Assembly (NCBI GenBank): GCA_016929595.1 | Contig: JAFGIN010000049.1 | Location: forward strand, 62,001 to 126,000 | DNA from: Chitinispirillaceae bacterium | GTDB lineage: Bacteria > Fibrobacterota > Chitinivibrionia > Chitinivibrionales > Chitinispirillaceae | Length of the DNA: 64,000 nucleotides | Direction of reading: 5' to 3' | Translations under genes and position numbers: made by a program | Notes under the pieces: generated by a model | What the model saw: the letters and a program-made list of their open reading frames with translations, nothing else | Told to the model about the DNA's origin: nothing | Database searches by the model: none | Part shown: in pieces, positions 37,905 to 45,407 of the stretch | How positions within the stretch are numbered: the first letter of the stretch is position 1 | Layout: every line of letters starts with the position of its first letter

Positions 37905-38296
37905 TTGGTGATGCCGATTCCGCCGCCGACCACGCCCCCGACCACGCCGCCGACCACGCCCCCGACCACGCCCCCGTTTACCGTACGTGACGGTAGAGAC
38001 AAGGCATGCCTTGTCTCTACCGGGGATAATGGTGGATTATGGCGTAATAGCGGTAACGATTACGTCGCATTGACAATGGTTGATATGGACGTGGACGGGA
38101 CCACGGAATTATAAAACCGATCGGTTTCAATGGGCCCACCGGCGGAATCGCCGGTTTCCGTTTTTGCCCTGAAGGAGGAGGTACGATAGATGTGGTCCCG
38201 GTTAATTATGGGGACACAGTGCCTTTGCCTGCACCACCGTCAAAAATGGAGTTATATTTTCTATTATTTCCATATAACGTGGGGACCTTCCATTGA
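37905..38296 (+). pseudogene. Possible frameshifted remnant with Pro-Thr repeats
   Basis: A GC-rich stretch encodes 'PPTT' repeats from a 12-bp tandem repeat (about 37917-37976), a short 'DMDVDGTTEL' segment typical of FG-GAP/VCBS-like surface repeats, and a stop at 38112. A second frame (from about 38084 to 38296) reads on as 'IGFNGPTGGIAGFRFC' and onward to TGA. The two fragments could be one frameshifted surface-protein gene, but neither has a good start, and the repeat may simply be non-coding. Confidence 0.3.
37991..38022. repeat. 32-bp perfect palindrome
   Basis: The 16-bp half CGGTAGAGACAAGGCA is followed directly by its exact reverse complement. Palindromic sequences with this GTAGAGACAAGG-CCTTGTCTCTAC core are recalled as dispersed intergenic elements in bacterial genomes. 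It forms a full hairpin without a loop and sits within the GC-rich island. Confidence 0.9.
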
Positions 38297-38365
38297 AAAG
38301 GGTGGATCAAGTACTCGATGCCCTGCGTAACCGGTGAATGTTCTATTCAAGAAAGAAGTAATACA

Positions 38366-39598
38366 ATGCACTCATTTAAATGGTTATCTTCATTGCTAGT
38401 TACTGTTGTCTCATTTCATTTTATTAAGCCTGCATCAGCAACAGAGACTTATGCAGCATATCTTTTTGCGTATTTTAAAGGAAATGCAACTGTAGATGAG
38501 GCTATCCACTTCGCCCTCAGCGATGATGCCCATACTTTTAAAACTCTAAATAAAGGGAAACCAATACTTGACTCAAAGAAAATCAGTTTAGAAGGAGGGG
38601 TTCGCGATCCTCATATCCTTCGCGGAGAGAATAATGATTACTACATGGTTGCAACCGATATGGTTTCCGCAAAGGGGTGGGCTTCCAACAGTGGTATAGT
38701 CATGCTGCGATCAACAAATCTTGTCGATTGGAAATCCAGTACTGTAGATATTCCTACTGTATTTTCTCAATATAAAAATGCAGACCGTGTCTGGGCACCT
38801 CAAACGATCTACGACCCTGAAGTAAAAAAATACATGGTTTATTTCGCAATGCGAATAGGGTCAAATGATATTGATAAACTCTATTATTCGTATGCAGATA
38901 GCACATTCACAAAACTGGAAACTGCTCCGCAACTACTTTATAAATATGGCAACAATGCTGCGATCGATGCGGATATCATCTATAAAGACAGCCTCTATTA
39001 TCTTTTTTTCAAAACGGAACAAAGCGGCAACGGTATTAAATCTGCTACTTCTAAAAAACTTACTGAAGGATATGTTTTGTATAACAAATACCTGCAGCTG
39101 ACTACTGAGGCAGTGGAAGGTTCCTGTGTTTTCAAACTGAACAATTCAAACACCTGGATTCTCATGTATGATGTGTACAATTCCGGGAAATACGAATTCG
39201 CTGCAAGTACCGATCTGAGGAACTTTACAAAAGACCCCAAACCGATCTCTTTTGATTTCAAACCTCGTCACGGAACTGTCATGCCGATTACTGATGCCGA
39301 GAAAAAAGCATTACTTGCCAAGTGGAATCCTACAGAAATCGCGGAGAGCAGGTCTGCAATGGTGATACCGTCTTTGACATTTAGTGTACGGGGAGATGTG
39401 CTTGAACTGGTGTTTCCGAAAAAAATTACAAGCGCGACAGTGTTGCTCGTGGACCCTTCAGGAAAAACAGTTCACCGGCAGATTGTTTCCGGATTATCGG
39501 TAACGTGTGATATATCAGGTGTTTCTTCAGGGGTGTATCAGCTTTTTTGCAGAACTTGTGCCTGCGATATAGCAGGCACAAGGCTGATTGTCAGGTGA
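38366..39598 (+). CDS. Secreted GH43-like glycosidase
   Basis: This 410-residue protein starts at the ATG at 38366 with a signal peptide ('LSSLLVTVVSFHFIKPASA'). The five-bladed-propeller pattern of GH43/GH62-type enzymes is present: 'GVRDPHILRGENNDYYMV' (catalytic base Asp), 'RVWAPQTIYDPEVKKYMVYF', 'IDADIIYKDSLYYLFFK', and 'EAVEGSCVFK' (acid Glu). Substrates are usually arabinan or xylan side chains. The last about 75 residues form a small beta domain ('SGVSSGVYQLF') like C-terminal secretion modules. It fits the glycan-degrading lifestyle seen at the left edge. Confidence 0.85.
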   Translation: MHSFKWLSSLLVTVVSFHFIKPASATETYAAYLFAYFKGNATVDEAIHFALSDDAHTFKTLNKGKPILDSKKISLEGGVRDPHILRGENNDYYMVATDMVSAKGWASNSGIVMLRSTNLVDWKSSTVDIPTVFSQYKNADRVWAPQTIYDPEVKKYMVYFAMRIGSNDIDKLYYSYADSTFTKLETAPQLLYKYGNNAAIDADIIYKDSLYYLFFKTEQSGNGIKSATSKKLTEGYVLYNKYLQLTTEAVEGSCVFKLNNSNTWILMYDVYNSGKYEFAASTDLRNFTKDPKPISFDFKPRHGTVMPITDAEKKALLAKWNPTEIAESRSAMVIPSLTFSVRGDVLELVFPKKITSATVLLVDPSGKTVHRQIVSGLSVTCDISGVSSGVYQLFCRTCACDIAGTRLIVR

Positions 39599-39613
39599 TC
39601 GTTGTAAAAAAAA

Positions 39614-40384
39614 CTAAGTCCCGTTTCGTATGTTGACTTCAACACTGTCTGAAATAATGGAATAGCTGTTGCCTGATTTCAAGCGGCTGGCGATGTAGAC
39701 CTGAAGCACTGCTGCCTGTTTTCCCATATTTCCCAGAACGGTGCCTGTAAGGGATTTCGGAACGATTTCCAGTGTTTCGATACTGTTTCCAAGAGGTGTA
39801 TTTGTTCCATTCATCGATCGTACCAGTCCGCGAGGATTTGTGATTGAGTACGTGACACGCTTTGCCGGATAAATTCTGGTCGCTGATGAGAGATTTAAAG
39901 CCAGGTTCTGGTAAAGATAGATTGTGTCAGCTCCATTTGCATTCATCCCTACGCGCAATATCTGACGGTATACTGTGTCAGTGGAAGGAATGTTAAGGCA
40001 CAGCCAGTGTCCCGAATGCATTCCTGAGCCGTCTTTGACTCGAAATTTTTTGTCAGAATAACCAGGAACAGCTTCAAGTAATGTCATATGGCCGGAATCG
40101 TTTGTGTAAATTTCCATCTGGTCATTGGCGTTGTTATTGAGTGTAATACGAATTCCGTTTCCTGGTAGATTTAATCCGGACATTCTGATGTCTTTTGTAA
40201 GAAAATCGCTGACAATTATTATATCCTTTTGAAACGATGCTTTGGCCGTTTCGTGCATTGTGCCTTTAGTAAAGAACTGATTCGCTTTATAAGCTGATGT
40301 AAGAAGAATTGAGCTTATAAACAGTCCCACGGTTATTTCTACCATTGAAAAGCCATTACAGTTTAGAACGTTCCTGATTTTCAT
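39614..40384 (-). CDS. PilW-like pseudopilin/type IV pilus assembly protein
   Basis: This 256-residue protein starts with a prepilin leader; the cleavage motif 'CNGFSMVEITVGLFISSILL' has Gly at -1, Phe at +1 and the conserved Glu at +5. The globular part is a pseudopilin-like beta domain. It lies 7 bases after a second prepilin gene, so the pair likely forms minor pilins of a type IV pilus or type II secretion-like system whose core is not in the window. Confidence 0.8.
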   Translation of the reverse strand: MKIRNVLNCNGFSMVEITVGLFISSILLTSAYKANQFFTKGTMHETAKASFQKDIIIVSDFLTKDIRMSGLNLPGNGIRITLNNNANDQMEIYTNDSGHMTLLEAVPGYSDKKFRVKDGSGMHSGHWLCLNIPSTDTVYRQILRVGMNANGADTIYLYQNLALNLSSATRIYPAKRVTYSITNPRGLVRSMNGTNTPLGNSIETLEIVPKSLTGTVLGNMGKQAAVLQVYIASRLKSGNSYSIISDSVEVNIRNGT

Positions 40385-40391
40385 TGCTACC

Positions 40392-40826
40392 TCACGGTTT
40401 TGCTATTATTGTTGATAAAGAAATACTATGTTTCGGGTTTTGTGAAGATGCCGGCCAGCGTATCTCCAGCTCCACTTTTTTTTGTGTTGAACTACCTGTT
40501 ACATATCTGTTAACCAGATAGTTTCCCTCCTGTAAACCGAGCGCAACCTCGATGTCTTCATAGCTGCTGCGTCGAAGCTCTTCAAGTTTTTCATAACCGA
40601 AATTAGATGCCGCTGAGATCTCTTTAGACGATTTGTTGGTGTTTACAAGAGAAATAACACCGGCATTGAGTCCCGCAACTAACATAGTAAGAATTACCAT
40701 GCCAACAATAATTTCAACAAGCGTCATGCCCGCATTGTTGGAAATCCCCAGGCAGCGGGAAACGGATGATTTTTTACTTTCACAGTACCAGAGTTTAATT
40801 AAACGTTTAACATTAAAATTATTCAT
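40392..40826 (-). CDS. PilV-like prepilin
   Basis: This 144-residue protein has a 33-residue leader followed by the prepilin peptidase site 'AGMTLVEIIVGMVILTM' (Gly/Met with Glu at +5). The mature part is short and beta-rich. The leader is longer than usual; a later start is possible. It is the upstream member of a two-gene pilin operon with the PilW-like gene. Confidence 0.8.
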   Translation of the reverse strand: MNNFNVKRLIKLWYCESKKSSVSRCLGISNNAGMTLVEIIVGMVILTMLVAGLNAGVISLVNTNKSSKEISAASNFGYEKLEELRRSSYEDIEVALGLQEGNYLVNRYVTGSSTQKKVELEIRWPASSQNPKHSISLSTIIAKP

Positions 40827-40926
40827 AAAACCTCCAGATTAAATTCCCGAGGGTAATCAATAATTAGTATATCCGATACCAGATACAGATTTCCGGAAAT
40901 GTGGTTTCCGTTCTGACTTTTTTTAA

Positions 40927-41661
40927 TCAGGATAACAGAAACGTGATAATTTCAGCATTCGATTTGAAATAGCTGTGAAGCCTCTCTTCATGCAGAGACT
41001 TTAAAAACTCATCATGCTGCTGTGCGGATTCAAATTGAAGTGTGTGATAATAGGAGAATGCACTGTGGAAAAGAGTATAAAGGTACAGTGTATATTTTGC
41101 GCTGGTCCCGGATCCATTGTGCCAGAGATTTCTTAACTGGCGGTCACTGATTCGCATATAATCAGCCCATTCTGTAACGGATGCGGGTTTTTTTTCAAAT
41201 AAAATCTTGATTGCAAGATTTATTGTATCGATGTTGTTTTCGTTGAATCGATGGTTAATTATACTGATCAGCGTGTTCAAATGGATTGATTGCAGTAATT
41301 CTTTCAAGTTCAGAGCGCTGCCTTTTTCGAAGACTCCCCTTGCACCCAGTTTGATGCAGGTCGCACCTTTGTAGGGAGAACTGGAGCCGGTGAGTACAAT
41401 AATTGAGCAGTGGTGCGCATATTGTTTGAGAATGAAAAATTCATCATTCTGGATATCGCTTAACCCAAGGTCCATAATCAAAAGATGAAATCTTAACCCG
41501 GACTTTAGAAGTTCAAGTGCTTTCTGAGATGATTCGGCTGAATAAACAGTATAAACAGGTTCTGCACAAAGGAGATCTTCCAGAAGGTCTTTCGAAATCG
41601 GGTCATCTTCGATGATCAGAATATTCAAAATTCCATCCAGAAATGAAAATGGTCTGTTCAT
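40927..41661 (-). CDS. Response regulator with short helical C-terminal domain
   Basis: This 244-residue protein has a receiver domain ('LIIEDDPISKDL', phosphoacceptor in 'LLIMDLGLSD', Thr/Ser in 'IVLTGSS', and Lys in 'FEKGSAL'). The C-terminal part (about 145-240) is helical and contains 'VTEWADYMRISDRQLRNLW', like one helix-turn-helix of AraC-type regulators. The DNA-binding role is likely but not certain. A membrane protein gene lies 5 bases upstream, probably in the same operon. Confidence 0.75.
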   Translation of the reverse strand: MNRPFSFLDGILNILIIEDDPISKDLLEDLLCAEPVYTVYSAESSQKALELLKSGLRFHLLIMDLGLSDIQNDEFFILKQYAHHCSIIVLTGSSSPYKGATCIKLGARGVFEKGSALNLKELLQSIHLNTLISIINHRFNENNIDTINLAIKILFEKKPASVTEWADYMRISDRQLRNLWHNGSGTSAKYTLYLYTLFHSAFSYYHTLQFESAQQHDEFLKSLHEERLHSYFKSNAEIITFLLS

Positions 41662-41666
41662 AGTAT

Positions 41667-42194
41667 TTATTTTGCTCTGGATGTAAAATTATTTACCCGA
41701 TATTCTTTTAAATGGTGTTCAAGTTTTGGCAGGTCTTTAAGAAGCTGTTGTCTGTTTTTCAAATCAATTCTGGACCAGATTACACTTAGCGAATCATAAA
41801 CATCCTGTGTTCGGAGATCTGGCATGGCCGGACGATACTGTTGTGGCAATGAATCATAACGGATAAGCATATCTCTCAAGTAAAATGCATACTGGTTGAA
41901 TGTGATAGCTTTATTTCTAAGGTCATTAGCTAAAAGCCCAAGTGAATTGATTTTCAGGTTGTCTGAATTGTCAGCTTTTTCACTGGATAAATCCTTGTCC
42001 GGTGCTTTAGAGTACAAAATGATAGCGATTATCAGAAATAGCAAAACGGTGGATGCAGAATAAACAACAACTTGTAACTTCTTTTTCTTTCTGGCAGTAG
42101 CGATGATCTCAAGGCCGTTGCCTGTAGCGAGTTTGCTGGCCATCGATTTAACCAGTTTTTCGCGATCTTCCATCTTTTTTTGTTCACGATACAT
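41667..42194 (-). CDS. Hypothetical single-pass membrane protein
   Basis: This 175-residue protein has a charged N-terminus, one central membrane helix ('VVVYSASTVLLFLIIAIILY') near residue 50, and a helical, soluble C-terminal part. It is encoded just before a response regulator, so it could be a signalling partner, but it has no kinase motif. AGGAA precedes the ATG. No family is recognised. Confidence 0.7.
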   Translation of the reverse strand: MYREQKKMEDREKLVKSMASKLATGNGLEIIATARKKKKLQVVVYSASTVLLFLIIAIILYSKAPDKDLSSEKADNSDNLKINSLGLLANDLRNKAITFNQYAFYLRDMLIRYDSLPQQYRPAMPDLRTQDVYDSLSVIWSRIDLKNRQQLLKDLPKLEHHLKEYRVNNFTSRAK

Positions 42195-42669
42195 TAAACG
42201 GTTCCTGCCTCAATACTTAGGATTATTCAAAGATTATACAATTATGATTAAAAAATTGCTACTATCACCGCCTGCCAGAGAAGGGAAAAACAGATGTTTC
42301 TAAACTCCCCTTCTCTGATTGGAGAAGCGTTGCTGTGAGTCCCGATTTTGTCGGTATCGAACGGGATTGGGGGATGATGTTAAAACGCGAAGCATAAGGA
42401 GTTAAACGTGGGATTAACAAACGTTCAAGCTTGCAGATGGCTTTGAGCTGTGAAAAGTTCAGCCGTAAAATATTGTTATCCAATTAAATACCAGTGAACT
42501 GATCAGGTAAAAATGTTCCCGCAGGTTTTATGGACAAATGTATAATTATACAATTGTACGGTGAATATCAAAAATGACGGTATGTCCTGCACCATTACTG
42601 TATGCATACTCTGTTAGAAAAAACTGAAAAGACAATGCAATAATACGGCAAATTCTGCGTCTGAATAGT
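42195..42669. other. Intergenic region between divergent regulatory units
   Basis: These 475 AT-rich bases separate the minus-strand regulator operon from the plus-strand ECF sigma gene and should hold both promoters. Short A/T-rich stretches resemble -10 elements, but nothing firm can be called. No gene was recognised; a minus-strand frame at 42265-42483 has no support. Confidence 0.5.
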
Positions 42670-43227
42670 ATGTCAAAAACTTCACGTTGGAATCAGATTA
42701 AGGAGTTCCTGGCTAATGAGCACAAACAGCTCATACTCTTTGTGCGCGGGCTTATTGATGATACCGCTGACCGTGATGCAGAAGATATTATTCAGGACGT
42801 TATATTTCATCTTTTTGAAAAAGGCGATATCAGCGAACCGATTGAACATATTGGTGCTTATATTTACAGAGCTCTTCGTAATCGGGTAATTGACACATTC
42901 AGGAGGAAGCGGCCTGAAGTGTCACTTGAAGAGCAGGTGGTTGAGGAAGATGAGTTTTGTCTTGCAGATGTTATAGCCGATACAAAAGATGATTTAACCG
43001 AAAAAATTGAACGGAAAGATCTGTTGAAGCAGGTTATGGAATATATAAAAAAGTTGCCTCTACGTGAGCAGACGCTAATAATTGCGACAGAGGTTGAAGG
43101 GTATACATTTGCGGAGCTTTCGCAAATATGGGATGTACCTGTCGGGACACTTTTATCTCAAAAATCAAGAGCTCTGAATAAAATAAGAGATGCATTGAAA
43201 AAAAAGGAAATAAAATACAATCGTTAA
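42670..43227 (+). CDS. ECF-type RNA polymerase sigma factor
   Basis: This 185-residue sigma factor has region 2 ('ADRDAEDIIQDVIFHLFEKGDISEPIEHIGAYIYRALRNRVIDTFRRKR') and region 4 ('LPLREQTLIIATEVEGYTFAELSQIWDVPVGTLLSQKSRALNKIRD'). It redirects RNA polymerase to a specialised set of promoters. The following gene, 14 bases later, codes for a membrane protein, the usual position for a regulator or partner, though no anti-sigma domain is visible. Confidence 0.92.
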   Translation: MSKTSRWNQIKEFLANEHKQLILFVRGLIDDTADRDAEDIIQDVIFHLFEKGDISEPIEHIGAYIYRALRNRVIDTFRRKRPEVSLEEQVVEEDEFCLADVIADTKDDLTEKIERKDLLKQVMEYIKKLPLREQTLIIATEVEGYTFAELSQIWDVPVGTLLSQKSRALNKIRDALKKKEIKYNR

Positions 43228-43241
43228 CAGAGGAGTCGATT

Positions 43242-43706
43242 ATGGATGCAGAAATGAGACATAGATTCAGAGAGCATCGGGAAGTTAAGGTTTTCAGGAT
43301 ACTTATAGCTGTTTTGGCAGGATTGTCATTTGCTTCGCTTTTCGCGGCGGTGTTCGGCTGGATTGTCATGTTGTTATGGAACTGGCTGATGCCCTCGATT
43401 TTTGATCTGAAAGAGATTACCTATTGGCAGGCTTTCGGTATTACAGTGCTGTCAAAGATCCTGTTATCAGCACATAATGGGATACCGCATCATGGCAAAT
43501 ATCACTCAGATAAAATTCACAGCAAAGTAGACGAACGCTGGCATAGATGGCTTGGAGTTGAAAGTAAAGAATCCTGCCTTGACCACTTTTCTCCTGAAGA
43601 TCTGAAGTATTATAAAGATTTCTGGAGAGAAGAGGGAGAAAAAGCGTTTGAAGAATATGTGAAGAATGTGAAGAATGTGAAGAATGTGAAGAATGTGAAG
43701 AAGTGA
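43242..43706 (+). CDS. Hypothetical membrane protein paired with the ECF sigma factor
   Basis: This 154-residue protein has two membrane helices (about 20-48 and 65-85), then a soluble His-rich segment and an acidic 'FSPEDLKYYKDFWREEGEKAFEEYVK' region. It ends in 'KNVKNVKNVKNVKK', produced by a 9-bp DNA repeat at 43659-43706. The position right after an ECF sigma gene suggests that it regulates the sigma factor, but it lacks known anti-sigma motifs. AGAGGAG precedes the ATG. Tail length may vary between strains. Confidence 0.75.
   Translation: MDAEMRHRFREHREVKVFRILIAVLAGLSFASLFAAVFGWIVMLLWNWLMPSIFDLKEITYWQAFGITVLSKILLSAHNGIPHHGKYHSDKIHSKVDERWHRWLGVESKESCLDHFSPEDLKYYKDFWREEGEKAFEEYVKNVKNVKNVKNVKK
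43659..43706 (+). repeat. 9-bp tandem repeat at the end of a coding sequence
   Basis: The unit GTGAAGAAT is repeated about five times, the last copy ending in the stop codon. Each unit adds VKN in frame, so copy-number changes would lengthen or shorten the C-terminal tail without frameshift. Confidence 0.85.
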
Positions 43707-43725
43707 CTGGTTACTTAGTCACTAA

Positions 43726-44667
43726 TTACAATCGGCTCTGTGTCGAATCCTTGATAGTACTCTTACCTGCTATTTCGATTTGTGCAGGTTTTCGGACAAC
43801 GATTTTTCTTCCTATTTTCAAAATGGTAGTCGATTTAATACCATTGAGTGCACAAATGGACCTTACTGATGTTCGGTAGCGGCGTGCAATCGCGCCCAGA
43901 TTATCACCTTTGCGAATGGTATGATAAATCGTTTTTCGCAGTTCTGTCAGGTAACTGAAATGATTTTTCGCTAATAAGAGTGTGTCGTTTAAAAGGGATG
44001 CCTTTTCAAAGTCAATTATACAGGCTGGATTAAATGGCTCACCACAATATCTCACTTCCAGATGCAAGTGGCTTCCGGTGGAGCGCCCTGTATTTCCTCC
44101 AAGACCAATCACCTCACCGGAACAGATGGTATCATTGGTCTTAACAAGCGTTTTTGAGAGGTGGCCGTAAAGAGTTTCCAGACCGTTATGGTGTCTTACA
44201 ACAACCACTTTCCCATATCCACGTTTGTCATTTTGAATGATTCTCACAAGTCCATTGAAAACACATCTGATAGTATCACCGACTTTTACTTTGATGTCGG
44301 TTCCAAAATGCCAGAACCCGTTTCTGGGCCCAAATGGTGACGTAATGTATCCATTACAGGGAAGTGTAAAAACTCGGCTGCAACTGGAGTCGACAAGTGG
44401 AATAGCAATAGTTGTATCCATAGTACGGTAATCGAACCACACTGTATTAATCTTTCCATTATTCCAGCTGGTTGTATCGATTCCTGCAATAGAGGGGTCA
44501 AATAGCTGATTAACATTTTCCTGAAAAGCCTGTTCGTCGGTATCTTCGGAAGCCGCCAGTAAAGGTTCGGTGCTTTCTTGAGATTCCGCTGTTTTTGATC
44601 CATGAATTAAGGTGGTGAAACCAAGAAGTGAAAGTGATATAGTAAATAGAATTTTTTTTATGTGCAT
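43726..44667 (-). CDS. Secreted M23 peptidase with LysM domain
   Basis: This 313-residue protein has a signal peptide ('ILFTISLSLLGFTTLIHG'). The M23 domain has its zinc ligands in 'HFGTDIKV' and 'HLHLEVRY' together with 'TLYGHLSK'; the LysM repeat ('HTIRKGDNLGAIARRYRTSVRSICALNGI') lies after it, near the C-terminus. It would cut peptidoglycan peptide bridges or be a factor acting on the cell wall. The order M23 then LysM is less usual than LysM first. The downstream end abuts the ECF partner gene convergently. Confidence 0.9.
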   Translation of the reverse strand: MHIKKILFTISLSLLGFTTLIHGSKTAESQESTEPLLAASEDTDEQAFQENVNQLFDPSIAGIDTTSWNNGKINTVWFDYRTMDTTIAIPLVDSSCSRVFTLPCNGYITSPFGPRNGFWHFGTDIKVKVGDTIRCVFNGLVRIIQNDKRGYGKVVVVRHHNGLETLYGHLSKTLVKTNDTICSGEVIGLGGNTGRSTGSHLHLEVRYCGEPFNPACIIDFEKASLLNDTLLLAKNHFSYLTELRKTIYHTIRKGDNLGAIARRYRTSVRSICALNGIKSTTILKIGRKIVVRKPAQIEIAGKSTIKDSTQSRL

Positions 44668-45127
44668 AGTATACTTTCTTATTAATGTATTTAAGTGTTT
44701 AAATAACTTTAATCACTTTTCCCATTCTTAGGATAACTGTTGACTTTTGATTTATCTGGTAGTCAGGTTGTAATGGTGGAGTGTGGTAGTAGCCCTGAAG
44801 ATATGAGTGTACCGGGTGTGTAATTGCCATTAAACGTTTAAGCAATAACGTACCAGTTACACCCGAAGTTTTCAAAGATCATCTTCTCCAATAAATATAT
44901 AATCATGGTCTTTTTCTTTCCTATTGGTTTTTTTAGGCTCAGTGGAGCAAACAAAGTGTGGTTTTTTAATGAGTTTAAAAAAGAATTCTGGAATCGGAAC
45001 AGAACAAACTCTTTTAATCCGGGTAAGTTATCTTATTGACAATTTGAAATGGCGAAATAAAACATCTTCAGTTTCTGTTTGACTTCAAATGTCACCTGCA
45101 TTATTTTGATAATCAATTAAAAACCAG
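44668..45127. other. Intergenic region upstream of the cobalamin riboswitch
   Basis: These 460 AT-rich bases hold no recognisable gene. They should contain the promoter of the B12 operon ahead of the riboswitch and the promoter of the minus-strand M23 peptidase. Nothing else was seen. Confidence 0.5.
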
Positions 45128-45372
45128 GGTTTTCAGGAGCCAGGGAATTCCGGTGTGAATCCGGAGCGGACCTGCCACTGTAATTCACTTTCTGATGTAA
45201 ACAGTTGTTCATCAGTTACCTCACCCGATCGCACTCGCATGGGAGCGAAAGGGGGGAGCTGTCAAACCAGGCCACTTTTTCTACCGTACCCTATGAATGT
45301 TACAATTGTCCGGGTAATGTAGAAATGGGAAGGCGACAGTACTGTGAGAGCCAGGAGACCTGCCTGAATTAA
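45128..45372 (+). ncRNA. Cobalamin (B12) riboswitch
   Basis: The leader carries the conserved class-I features: a GGAATTCCGGTGTGAATCCGG-type block followed by GACCTGCCACTGTAA (about 45145-45185), a long variable arm, and the B12 box GAGCCAGGAGACCTGCC (about 45348-45364). Binding of adenosylcobalamin is known to shut off expression of such operons. It lies 35 bases before btuB and probably controls the whole import operon. Confidence 0.92.
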
Positions 45373-45407
45373 ATCCTTTCTGTTGAGCCCTCAGGGATTC
45401 AGGGCCC

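Larger units (their letters stand above)
37688..38365. other. GC-rich intergenic island with repeats and hairpins
   Basis: This 678-base region differs in base composition from both flanks. It holds the Pro-Thr-like 12-bp tandem repeat, the 32-bp palindrome, a smaller palindrome AAACCGATCGGTTT (38114-38127) and a 7-bp hairpin followed by a T-rich stretch (38138-38155). It looks like inserted or decayed DNA between two unrelated genes. Confidence 0.55.

Noticed and set aside
37905-38114. 69-codon Pro-Thr repeat frame as a real gene
   Set aside because: The start lacks a ribosome-binding site, the frame crosses a palindromic repeat, and it ends abruptly; it is kept only as a possible remnant.
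43659-43706. Short repeats as a CRISPR-like array
   Set aside because: The 9-bp units are directly tandem without spacers and lie inside a coding sequence.
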